Assembly: GCA_033439295.1 (NCBI GenBank)
Contig: JAVTLE010000010.1
Location: 930,001-994,000 of the forward strand
Length of the DNA: 64,000 nt
Direction: 5' to 3'
Source of the DNA: Deuterostichococcus epilithicus
Lineage: Eukaryota; Chlorophyta; Trebouxiophyceae; Prasiolales; Stichococcaceae
The translations under genes and the position numbers were made by a program. This document shows, in pieces, positions 1 to 14,000 of the stretch; position 1 is the stretch's first letter; every line of letters begins with the position of its first letter. The notes under the pieces were generated by a model that saw nothing but the letters and a program-made list of their open reading frames with translations, made no database searches and was not told the DNA's origin.

Positions 1-2572
<2,572 letters not shown>

Positions 2573-2868
2573 GCCAAACAGATCCGGGTGTCACTGGAGC
2601 TATCTACCAGCTCGTTGACAAAAACAAGTTTGTAAGGGACAGCAATCCAACGTGCTTTGCAATCAACGACAATCAATCGGCGCTCGCAACTCCTCCCAGC
2701 GCCCAATATGGACGGCAAGATGAATATCAACAAAAACCTCGCCGCAGCAGCCCCTGTGCAGCTGGTCAGCACAGCCAGGCTAGGTGGCCGCATGCTCAGC
2801 TTGCTGGTAGCCGGCATCAATCTGGACAGCGTGCCCGGTACAGATCTGGCATTCAGTTAAACCCCCGC
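2573..2868. other. Short convergent intergenic region
   Basis: About 300 bases between the stop of the kinase (+) and the stop of MRS2 (-), so both 3' UTRs must fit here. A TGTAA motif, the usual chlorophyte polyadenylation signal, lies at 2631-2635, about 60 bases after the kinase stop. I see no gene. Confidence 0.6.
2631..2635 (+). promoter_or_regulatory. Candidate polyadenylation signal TGTAA of the kinase gene
   Basis: TGTAA on the plus strand 59 bases after the kinase stop codon. This is the known green-algal near-upstream element, but a five-base motif is weak evidence alone. Confidence 0.35.
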
Positions 2869-5800
2869 TCACAGGATGCGCCTGTTCTGCATGTACTTCA
2901 GAATGGCCCAGAAGACCCAGCAGCAGCCCAGCACGATGCCTGCCGTTGTGCCCCAGAAGCCGATGACGCTCTCCTCGAAGGTGGACCGCAGATTCATGCC
3001 TGCGCATCAGCATGCCGATGCTTTTGAATGTGCTCAGAGCAAAGCGAGGTTAGTGAGGTTAATGCAGGTATTGAAGGTCAAAACCGTCGTCATCGTTGTT
3101 GATGCAACACTGCGAAATATGATGGTCAAGCCCCGCCACTAATGTTCAGCAAACGGAAGCTTCAGCAGGTTCAGCGAACGTCCCACTCACCAAAGATACC
3201 CGCCACCATGGCGCCGAGTGCCGCCGCAAAGCTGCCGATGGAGAGCGTCAGCTCCAGCCTGTTGACCTGTTTGCAAACAAGCCAAGCACCTCAGCATTCT
3301 GTTCGATGACATCTGTGGCTGCGGACGGCAGCCGGCAGACGCTGTGGTGACAGCAGCGGCAGGAGGGATAGCCCAGCAACGCAAAGCCTGGTCATCAGCC
3401 GCGACAAGGCGGTCCAGATCCAGGGCGGGTCGCCCCCCAAGACCACTTGTAAGTAGTAGTAGACTACTTGGCACCAGGCAGTGTCGACAGCGTGCACCTC
3501 GAAGCGGCGGGCGGAGAGGGAGACGCCGATGGACTCCTCTAGGTCGCGTGCGCCCGCGAGCAGGCGCTCGCTCTCCGACTGCAGCGTCGCCGCCCGCTGC
3601 ATGTAGTACTCCAGCAGGTCCTCCACCTATATGTTTGAGGGTGAGAAGGTGTACAGGTAAGAGCATCATACTTCGAGTCAGCTCTGGGTTCGAACCCCTG
3701 CAAGAGGATGCCTTCAGCGTTCCGGGCGCCGCCGCCCGCTGCAGGTGCCACTCCTGCAGGATTTTCACACGCGTGGCAGGTGGAGGGGTGAACAGTTTGA
3801 TCGAGGCTCTAGGCGTTGTGAAGGCCTTTGCTGCTGTGCGGCAGTGTCGGCATGGTAAGCATCGTGGCATGTGCCATCACCAGCTCTCGACACCAGCTCG
3901 ACAGCTTTCGGCGCTGGTGCATGAGAGAGAGTCTGCGCGTCTGCAGCGTGGGTTGCAAGGTGCCCCAGCAAAGACGCGCACACCATATTCACTGACTGCC
4001 GTGCGGCCCTGCGAGGCCCGTGGTCCGTCACGCAGGCACGCAGTGCACGGCGTCCGGAAGCCGGCCACTGCAAACCCGCAGCTTGAGGACAAGTCGACAC
4101 CACAAACCCTAAACCCTGAGCCCTCACTGCCGCACCTCCTCTGCCTCCCGCTCCGCCTCCTCCCGCTCCACCAGCCGTGCCAGGGCGTCTTCTGCACCCT
4201 CGAAGCTGCCCTCCTCGCTATCCCGGTCGTAGCTCCGCCTGCCAGCACCCAGGCGAGGCTGTTTCAGGATGTTTCAGGGTTTGTCGTCAGCTCCTGCGTC
4301 TGGGCACCGGCCTCGCACGCGCAGACACTGGAGGCAGATGGCCTCCTGTCCCTCCCGCGGCGCCCTGAAGTCTGATGCCGGGTCCGCAGGCTGACGCAGT
4401 CGACTGCCCAGAACGGACACATGCCCCAAGAAGGTGCCTGGTGCACAGCCCATGCGGCAAGCATGCAGCGCTGCACCGGTCTGTCTTCGGCGGCTGGAGG
4501 TACATGCTGTCTGCTGAGACGCCGTCCGTCGACCTCGCCATTTCATCCCGCTCCATCTGTCCACCAGATGACAACAGCAGGTCAGAGGCCTCGTGGACTG
4601 CCGCCTGGCCGTGTACTGAGTGCCACATACCGTTTCTCCATGTAAAATCGAAAGCCCTTCTGCACACACAGGTGAAGTATGCACAGGAAGGCAGGAGCCG
4701 GATCAAGGGGCAGTAGGGGGACTAGTGTGTTTTCGTGTTGAATTTTGTGTTATCCCGAGCTGTAGTGGGGGAACACACCTCCCGCTCCAGGGCCTCCCGG
4801 TCGCGCTGGCGGCGGCGCTCCTCGCGCTTGGGCCGGCTGCTGAGGTTGATGTCCCCGACATCCTCCTGGTCGTCCATCAGCTCCTCCAGCATGTTGCTGC
4901 ACACAGCCACTCGAGGTCACTCGGGTGGGCATTCTGGACGATAATGCTGGACGCTGATGCCAAAGGTGCTGGAAGCTGAGACCCCAGCAGGCAATTCGAA
5001 ATTGGACTCCGCAGGTCCGACAGAGGTTTGCGGGGTGTAGCCAGGGCAGCACGGCCTGCGGAGCCTCGCACGCCAGACTCGTGCGCCGGCTCCTGGCTAT
5101 GCGTGGCCCGGCTCCTCCGCCTTCGTGATGGCACCAACCCCCTTTCTCCCCCCCGAGTGTGCCCAACACAAAGCGGTCGCCAGCTTCAGAGTTTGCCAGA
5201 GCCCCACCGCAGCAGGTCGGCCTTAGACTCCAGCTCGACCAGCAGCTGCTTGACGCGCCGCAGCTCCTCCAGGTTGACGGGGGTTACTTCCTTTGGCAGC
5301 GCCCGCAGCACTGTGGCCACGCGGCGCGTCACCGTCATCAGCTCGTCGTCCAGCCGACCTGAGGTTGTGACAGTACAGACGCGTGCCACCGTCAGTCCTG
5401 CGAAAGTCTGAGGCCGCATGCCGACAAGCAGTGCACACAGTGCCGTCTGCAGCATTTGGCGTCGCCATGACAGCCCATTGTAAAGCCCGGCACGCACCAT
5501 CCAGGCATGCATTGGCAGATGCTGTACTCCGGCACACCCGCAAGCTGCACTATCACTGGGAACAACAAAATAAAGCTCGTGCTGCAGTGCTGGCTTCAGT
5601 GGGGTTGGGCACCCCACCTGTCGCGACGATGAGCGCTGCCTCCAGGAGCTCCAGCTCGAAGGGCGGCGGCGGCGACTCCGCCACGTCAAACTCCTGGTCG
5701 TCGGACGACTCTGTGGCGCTTTGCGGCGACGGCGGGCCGCCGAGCGCCCGCAGCGCCCGGGCGGCGCGGTCGGTGTCGCTGGCCGCCAGCCGCGGTAGGA

Positions 5801-7359
5801 GCAGGTCCAGGAACTTCTGGCTGGAGGCGCTGTTGGGCTCGAACAGCATGCACTTGTCCGCGCTGATGATCATCCTGATTGTGTGAGGAGGGGTTGATCA
5901 TCAGTCGGAGGCTGCGATCGGAGACATGAGGAGCCGTGGGGCGCCTTGGCGCATGCCGATGATGCCCCGACTACGGACGCGCCGTGAATGTTTGCCCACT
6001 CACCAGGGATCGGAGAGTCCTTCGGCAAGCCCACGCCGGCGGCGCCGTCCAGACAAGTGAGAGGACCTTCACCCAGATGCGCGAGTGAAAGGCGCCTCAC
6101 CGGATGCCGCCCAGATTGACCAGAAGGGCGTGGTCCTTGATGGTGATGCTGGGGGAGGTCTTGACGACGGAGAGGGAGGGGTCGATGCGGCGCAAGTCGC
6201 GCGGCAGCAGCCGGTTCCTCCGCAGCAGGTCCCGCCGCTTGATGTACACCTTGTTCGTCTTGCCGGTGCGGTCTATGCGCAGCACCTGCGGGCGCGAGCG
6301 GCGCCTGTCTCAGCACCCCCTGGCAGGTTCCGCAGGAGGAGTTCCAGCAACCGGCGCTCGGCTCATGGCAAAGACGCCCTGCACCCCTGCACTCTGCGGC
6401 CGCGTCAGGCCATGCCGTGACACAAGCACCCATATGTTGCGACACCACTCCGACACCACCACTGCTCCTGTGCGAGCAGACATCAGAGACAAGTCTAGAC
6501 TGAAGGCTCTGAAGCACACCCTATGAAGACAAGTCCAGAGTGAAGGCTCTGAAGCACACCCCATAGAAGGCGCGGCCGACGGTCGCGGCCAGCGGCTGGT
6601 GCTCCTGGGAGATATCCTCATGCGGCTCCTGCAGCAGCTCGTCGTCGGAGGCCTCGCCGCCGCCGAACGGCACCGACAGGGTGTTGAGCGCCGACTGCAG
6701 CGTGTTGAGTCGCGACTGCAGCAGCGCGCCCGCCGACGCGTGGCGCTGGGGCGTCGGCGGCGGGCTGCCGCCGCCTGCTCCGCTGGTCGCCCCCGCGTAC
6801 CTGCAGACCGCACGGCGCACGCTCGTCAGGCGGTGGACAGGACACCATGACCACCATTCCACAGACGCTGCTCATATAGAGTGTGGCGCATTGTCGCTGG
6901 ACTCGCTTGCGAGCCTCACAGCAGCCGTGCAGCTGCAGCGGCAGGGTCAAAACCTGCTATGCACAGCAGTGCAGACGGTGCCATCCAGATCGGTGGAAGG
7001 AGGGAGGAGGATCAGCACCTCAGGTCAAAGGCGCCGCCATTGCTGTCTGCCTCCGGTGGCGCCGGCGCCTGCTGCTGCCGCTGCTGCTGTTGGCTGGCCG
7101 CCTGATCGCTGCCGTCACTGTTCTGGTCATTGTCGCCCGGGAGCGGCAGCCATCGCAGCACCTTGCCGAGCGCGGCGCTGTGGTGTCCCAGGTGCCGCTG
7201 CCGCTGCCACTGGTGCTGCTGGTGCAGTTGGAGGAAGCCGCGCCGCTGGCCATAGAACCAGCCGATGCACGGCGCCAAGTGCGGCCGGGGGCCTGGGAGG
7301 CGGGCGTCTGCACGCGCACTGCAGGAGCCGCAGAGAGCACCCGCAGGCCTTGGATTCAT
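2869..7359 (-). CDS. MRS2: MRS2/CorA-type magnesium transporter
   Basis: Membrane Mg2+ channel of the CorA/MRS2/ALR family. The diagnostic signature is split by an intron: one exon ends ...VAGIFG and the next starts within GMNL, rebuilding the GMN selectivity motif after the first transmembrane helix (about 3187-3265). The last exon adds the second helix and ends KYMQNRRIL. Upstream exons show the family order: VLRIDRTGKTNKVYIKRRDL, the 'RRIDPSLS...NLGGIR' strand region, ADKCMLFEP, FELELLEAAL, a long coiled-coil region (EELRRVKQLLVELESKADL, then MLEELMDDQEDVGDINLS), an acidic exon near 4135-4247, and VEDLLEYYMQRAATL. The chosen start is the ATG at 7357-7359. Its exon joins in phase (CTGAG, then G TAC) to the exon at 6560 and gives an N-terminus rich in Gln, Ser and Pro that could hold an organellar targeting peptide (inference). 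The genomic copy is about 4.5 kb because of long introns. Confidence 0.88.
4104..4117. repeat. Two plant-type telomere repeats in an MRS2 intron
   Basis: AAACCCTAAACCCT, two perfect units of the TTTAGGG telomere repeat read from the C-rich strand, followed by the near-unit GAGCCCT. It lies in a noncoding part of MRS2. Such short interstitial tracts can mark repaired breaks or be chance; two units are few. Confidence 0.6.
6488..6568. repeat. 40-bp tandem duplication covering an MRS2 splice donor
   Basis: Two adjacent copies, 6488-6527 and 6528-6568, share about 90% identity (core AGGCTCTGAAGCACACC). On the coding minus strand the second-listed copy contains the exon end ...AFYG and its donor GTGTGC. 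The other copy repeats the donor inside the intron. Confidence 0.85.
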
Positions 7360-8047
7360 GCAAGCGGACCAGCTCTCCAACGATTGAACCCGGCTGCGCC
7401 TCCGTCAAGAGGCGCAGCAACCTCTGTGCGTAATCTGTGCCGATCAGACTAGAGCTGCGGCTGCACCGACAAGCAGACCGCTCGGCTGATGTTTCTTCCT
7501 GAATACGGACTCGACCGGCGGTGCGCGATGTGGCTAGGCTGTTGGAGCAATGAAGGGGGTTGACCCGACGACAGTTTGCGACGATTGCGGCTGGGATAGT
7601 GCAGTGCACCTCAATCAAAATGCAGGGTTCTGATGGTCGCAGCGGTTGCGAGTGAGCAGAGCGTGAAGCAGATTGCGATAGACGTTCTTGATGCTGGAAC
7701 TGGAACTGCCGGGAAGCTCAGGGATGGCGCGGGAAGATCATGAACCTTTCTGTGAGCCCCTTGAATTGCAAATTTGCAGCTACCCCTGCTTCAACTCGGA
7801 ATGAACCAGCAGGTACCACAGGTCAACATTGACAAATCACTAAATGGCCAAGAATGCCCAAAAGTGTCACAGGAGTTGAGGAGTAGTAGTTGCGATGACA
7901 GATTTCGCGGTCCGGCAGGTGTATGCGGAGAACGCCGCCCCAAAATTGATCGATACTGCAAGCCCCTCATCCGGCTGGTACCATTGCAGTTCGTGCGACA
8001 CAGATGTCCCCACACATGTCATCAGTATCGGCATAATGACGCCCTGA
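7360..8047. other. Intergenic region: MRS2 promoter and SMC6 3' region
   Basis: About 690 bases between the MRS2 start and the SMC6 stop; both genes are on the minus strand. Only short overlapping frames occur and none matches a known family. I see no clear promoter motif. Confidence 0.5.
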
Positions 8048-11000
8048 TCAGCTGCGCTCGGCGTTCGCCCGCGCAGGCGCCATCCGCACCACGTGAACAA
8101 AGCGCTTGTCGATGGCCTCCACGTTCTCGTTGAGCTGCAAGGAAACATTCACATTATTTTAGGTTGCCTGAAGTGATCAGACTTGAATACTAAATGACAT
8201 CATAGTTATTGACAGCGCACGGCAATGCCAGGCACAGAGCGACACTGCAGCGCATTACACCTGCAGCATCTTCTTGGCCTCCGCCACGGCTGCCACGTCT
8301 TGCGGCGTGATCAGGATCAACTGCGGGCATGACCAAGCAGCATTTGAACGAAGATGCCAGCTGCGAGAGGCAAGCCGACTGAGGAGCAATGCGGTGTGTC
8401 GCAGGATCGAGGCAGGATCATTCGATTTTGCAGGGATCAATGCAGATTCAGCACATTGCACACCTGCAGCTCGTGGCAGTGGCGAGCAAAGCCGAACAGC
8501 AACGCCAGGCTGACGGTCCGCGTGATGCTGCGTGGGAAACAAGGACGCATCAGCTTCGTTCGAGCCTGACCGCAAGGCGCACGCACTGTGAATACATCCT
8601 TGGTGCCGCCTGAACTTAACACGCGAGTTGCGAGGGATGGCTCGGATTCGGCGATCACCAACCTGTCAGCAAAGACGTCAAACTCGTCGAGCGCACGGAA
8701 GGGGCAATTTGCCCACTCGCCGATGGCCAGCGTCAGTGCCACAGTGGTAAAGGACCGCTCGCCACCTGCGGCACAAGGTTACCTGCATTCTGATCGGCCT
8801 TGCTCTAATTCACAGGGGACATCAGTTTCTCCACAGACCTCAGCATCAAAGTGTGGTACGCCTGACATATACACAATCTATTGCACCAGGGTTTGGCAAT
8901 TTCCTGCCCGGCTTTACTGGACGGGCAACCCGCACCTGACAGCTGCTTCATGTCCTTGACCTGGCCGGCCTTATCGCTGGAGCCGGCGACCTGCACCTTG
9001 ATCTCCAGCTTCCCGTCCTTGAGCGAGATGCTGCCCTGCAGCAGGGGCCCAGCGGTGCGGCGTCAGCCATGCGCATGGTTCTGTATTTGGCGCCGTCGCA
9101 GTTTGTCAAACTGCGGAGCCAGCGACAGGGAATTTCGTCTGGTGGACCAAAGCAAGAGGACCGTCAGCATTCTGCCTTTCGTCCAACTGGCCGCAGTGAG
9201 CTGCCAGGTGTAATGCGACAGGCCAGACAGCTCAGGCCAGACAGATTAGGCCAGGCAGTGGCGTATAGGACTAAGCTGAGCATGGAGCAGCAGCGGCCCC
9301 CTTGACGAATGCGCACCAGGTGGCCCTTACGCCCCATATGCTCCGCAAACGAGTTTTTCACCCTGCAAATGAACCGGACAATGCAGCATCAGTGTCACTT
9401 CTCCCGGAACACATGGAGGAGCTGTGATTAAGCCCGGCACCACCCTCAGCGCCCTGCTGGTCCAGCCGCGACCAGACCCTCGACTGAGTCCACTCGGCTG
9501 GCGTGCCGCCTGCATGCGTCTTGCAGATGGCAGCGTGACATGCTGCGCGTGGATCGACAGGATGCGACGGGGCCGCACCGCGCGGTGATCATCTTGGTCT
9601 TCTCGGTGAGCGCCTTGGTGCGGGCTTCATAGCCCTCCACTGCCACGTTGAAGGCGTCGACAACGTTGGCCATGCGCTTGTGCAGGTCGGTCTGCCGCCG
9701 CAGCGCCCGCTGCAGCTGGAGCTGCGGGATGAGATGGAGGGGAGCCGCATCAGCCCTGGGTTTTGATCTGACATGCGAACATGCCGTGCAGGCTTGGCAT
9801 CCGTCCACAGCAATTGGCGCTGTACGCTCGAATTGCAGGGTGCTGAGGAGGCACCCCCTTGCACAGCGCACAGCAAGGAGCACATGCAGAGAAGAAATTG
9901 ACTGCCGTGTGTCAGCGGTTACAATAATGCTCGAGTGCCTCGAGAGCATCTGCACAAGAGCACCTCCAGCTCGGGGGCGCTGCCGCCTGCCTCCTTCAGC
10001 TGCGCATTCATTCGGCGCTCCAGCTTCTGCCGCGCTGCGCTGAGACCCTGCGCAAGAAGCATGAGGCACGTAAGAAGAGTGAGGCGTGTCATCCTGCGAA
10101 GGCAGCACGGCTGCCAGCAGAGGAAGGCGCGAACGTGCGGGAAGGATTGGCGGGCACTGACAACATGCCGCGCAGGCCGCAGGCGGACCATGCATCGGCA
10201 GCCAGGCGCACAGAGGGTTGAGGGGACCATCATCTGGCCAAAACGGGAAACTGCGCACCAGCGGGCTGATGGGCAGCGGCACCGGGAGGTCGCCGCGCTG
10301 CGCGCCCGCCTCCACGTCTGCCAGCGCCTGCAGGCCCTGCTCCCGGCCGCACACCTGCTCTAAACAAAAGATGAGATCAGCTCCTATGTCCGGCAAAGAG
10401 AACTTGGGACTCCTCTCTGGACGCATGTACCGCATGCGGCTGCCAGGGTGGGGCAACCAGTGCGCAGGCAGTCACGAGCGGGGGCAGGCATCGACACGGC
10501 AGCCAAGGACTGCACCTTCTCTGCCAGCTTGCAGCTCCTGGAGTGCTGCTGGCGCTTCTCGGCCTGCACCGTCTCCCACTCCTCTTGCTGCGCGGGCAGT
10601 GAATCGAGGCGAGGTCAGGGTCATGCAAGCCAGTGCACGCTGTCTGTGCATTGCCATGGTCGCCCCCGCAGCCGTCCCGCCATCCGACTCAGGAGCAGCT
10701 GCACTCATGCTGCGACATCGCATCATGGGATCCTAGCTGGAAGCCGCAGAGCTGCATCCTGAGCTGATGTGTATCACTTCTCCATGGAGGTGTCTGACTC
10801 TCCACACACCAGGGCGGTGATCTGGTGACGGTTGGCCGCGAGGGCCTCGTGCTCGGCCTCCTTTCGGCGCAGCACCTCGGACCGCGCTGCCATCTCCGCC
10901 AGCCGCCGATCATTGGCCGCCTTCATCTCGTCGATCTCCGACCTGCATGGGATGGTCCGAATCCTTTCAAATTCAAAACACAAACGTACGATGATGTTCA

Positions 11001-14000
11001 TGATGCAGGCCTGTTCGGTGTCGAGCAGATCAGGAGCACGACTCGAGAAGGAGCTCAGCCGGCACGAGTGCGGCAGCTGCAAAACAAAATCTCGAGCGCC
11101 GCCGTGTGTTGCAGCGCTGGGCTGAATGGCAAGTCTGGAGCATCCAGCGTGTGCACTTAGGAAAACAGGTTTACGCCTTTGGGGATGGTTCCAGCTTCTA
11201 TGGAGGATACAATCTTCAGATCAAGAATCCAAGACGCACTTTTTGGCCTGGTGATCGGCGTCGGCAGACCGCTCCCGGGCGGCTGCCTCGCGCATCTTGC
11301 ACTCGTCCGCCACCAGCGACTGTCGGATGTCCCAGATCGCGTTCGTCTTCTCCTCGATGTCCGCCTGCATCGTTTCATGGAGATCAGAGCAGGCATCACA
11401 TTTGGGATACCTGCCACCATGCACCGCCTGACTGCCCCGGCTGACAGCAATGCCTGGTGCAGCAGCTGGCAGTCCTTGCCGCCGCCGGCTCAGAAGACTC
11501 TCCCGGTCGAGGAGCCTATAATTTGCGCGCAGCACATGGCAATGTGATTGGTGTGTGGTTTCCACCTGCAGGCCGTCCTGCTCTGCGTCATCGTCGCCAT
11601 CAGCGGGCGCTGGCGCCTGGCTCTGCGGCGGCGGCTGGCTCAGCGCCACGTCCAGTTCGTGACGGGCGCCGTCCTGTGCGGTCCAGGCGGGCACTCTGTC
11701 AGAGCTGCCGGTGTGACGTATGCAGCCAGGCTACGAGCCTGCCACTGCCGCTGGCCTGGCAGGCTCGTAGCCTGGCTGCAGAAACCGACCAGTCTGGCAT
11801 GCAAGTGGCTGCCTCCCAGAGACCGCTGGGCCTGTCAAAAGCAAGGCAGCACGCTACCATCATGCAAACGCCACACAAGCAGCGGCAGCAGCAGCCTGTG
11901 TGTGGCAGTGCATTGACGGAAATGGCCGATTCCGACACAGGCAGAGGCAAAGCAGCGGCGGAGTCTGCAGCAAGAGACGCAGCAGCAGCACCTGCTCCTT
12001 GCGGCAGTCGTAGACGCTCCGGCGCTCCTCATGCATACGCCGCTTCGCCTCATTGCGAACCTGCAGCAGCCGCGCCGTCTCCTGCTCCGCCGACATCACC
12101 TCCAGCTGCACATGAAGGGGCATCACCGGTGAGTTCGTCAGCATGGCACATCTGCATGCTGCAGGGTTCTGCTTTGGCGCGCTCAGGTGTTTCCAGCAGA
12201 GCATGCAATTGCGCTGGGGAGCAGCATACGGCGCAGCGTGTCCTGTGGGTCGGGCCCCGTCCCCTGCATCGAGCGGCGGCCTCCACAGGCGCAAAAGCCC
12301 ACAGCTGCAACTCGCTTTTATTGGGATCGCCACTTATGACGCACCTGGGCACTGGCCAGGTCCTCATCCAGGCGCCTGAGGAGGGCGGAGCCGTCCTCGC
12401 CCAGCATGCCGCGCCGGTAGTGCGCCTCCTTGTAGGGCACATAGCCCTGCGGGGCGATTGAGCCGGGTCAAAGCTGAGGTGCAATGAGCATGGCAGCGGG
12501 CTAAGCTTTATCCGTGTTGCAGTTCCTCTGCAGCTACGAGCTGCTTTAGGGTGCAAAGCCAGCAGGGGCTGGGCCTGGATCTGCTTTGACACGGCGGATC
12601 ACGGTGCCGTCACAGCATACGTGCTGTCACACAATGCCACACGAGGCAACAGTAGCAGGGCGACGTGCTGCAGCGCCAGACGCAAACACACCGTGGTGGA
12701 GTAGCGGGCATATCGCTTGGCACCGTCTTCGGTGAAGACGGCCGTCACATTGGGCGCGTGAATAGCCTTCTGCGCCTCGTCTGACCGCCCGCAAAGCACG
12801 ATCTTCTCGCACTTGAACTGCAGCACAGGGCATGAGCACGCTCACGAAGCTGCTGTGGCCTCTCAGGGCCTCAAATATCCCAGATGCCAGCATCACTGCA
12901 GGCATCACTGCAAGCCAAGCATGAGACACACAGGGGGCGTCCCCACTCCCTTCCCTTCTCAGGCTTCAGCCGCTTCCCTCCCTTCTCAGGCTCGAGCCGA
13001 GCAGGTACCGCTGTGTCCGCCTCACCTGGTCAACCAGCACGTTCATGACGGCGTCGCTGCGCTCGGCGTCGCAGGCCAGCGCCTGCAGCAGCGTCAGCAG
13101 CTGCGGCGGCGGCAGCCGCGCCGGGTGCATGCTGTGGCGCGGGATGTCGAAGCTGAGCACGCTGATGGACAGCCGCGCCCCGAGGCCCGCCTCGCGGCCC
13201 AGGCCCCGCAGCAGCTGCATGTCGTGCGCGTCGTGCACCAGGAAGTTGCCGAGGTGGCGGCCGATCGCCGCGTCCACCGCCTTGTTCCACCTGTGGAGCG
13301 ATCAGGGGAGATGACGCAATCTGCAGTTGCAGCACCAGCTGGAATGGCTGCAGGGCAATTGCAGGCGCTTGACTCTCGCTGCACAGTTCAGCACAAGTGC
13401 GCGACGCAGGACCCAACAGCTACCTGGCGTCTGTGAGCGACAGCACGGCGCCGAGCGGGCCGATGGGCTGCCGGTGGAAGCGGCCGGCCGCGGTCGCCAC
13501 GCGCGAGCACAGGTCCACCATGGCCGGCCCGCCGAACTGCGCCGCGCGGCTGCCCCTGTGCTGCTGCGCCTGCTGCTTCTGCCGCTGCAAATTGTCTGCC
13601 TGCACAACAGTACAGTGAAAGGTGCATGCCACAGGATGTCGGTTGGCAGCATGGAACCTGTTCTCGACCGCCAACAGCCAGTCGACAGCCGGGCTGAGGC
13701 TGGCCTGCAGTGGCAATGCAGGAACAACACCGCGGAGGCTCTGGCAGGCACTTCGCAGGCAGCGTGCAGCGCTGTGCCCAACGCTGACGCAGCCCTGCCG
13801 GTTCAGGTTTGGCGACCGGATTTGACAAGCTGCAGCCATGAATGCAGCAGTCGAACAGGACAGGAGGCGCACCTGGCCCTTACGCTGGTGCAGCGCCTTC
13901 TTGGCGGCGTGCTCGGCGTCGACGGCTTCCGTGTATGCGTCGTCGGCCTGCCTGCAGCGAGAATTAAGGGTGCAGGTTGAGCATCGCCCCTGCGGCGCCC

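Noticed and set aside
3655-3712. tRNA-like stretch (AGAGC...GGGTTCGAACCCC) in an MRS2 intron
   Set aside because: The T-arm is good, but I find no matching acceptor stem or clear anticodon arm. At most a tRNA-derived fragment.
3344-4375. Long plus-strand open frame of 343 codons opposite MRS2
   Set aside because: Antisense shadow of GC-rich MRS2 exons and introns, with no family signature.
7340-7410. Minus-strand D-arm-like GTTGGAGAGCTGG near the MRS2 start
   Set aside because: No T-arm or acceptor follows at tRNA spacing, and the stretch overlaps the likely MRS2 first exon.
9446-10456. Long minus-strand open frame of 336 codons within SMC6
   Set aside because: It runs through introns. Only the piece LQLQRALRRQTDLHKRMANV and its flanks read as SMC6 coiled coil.
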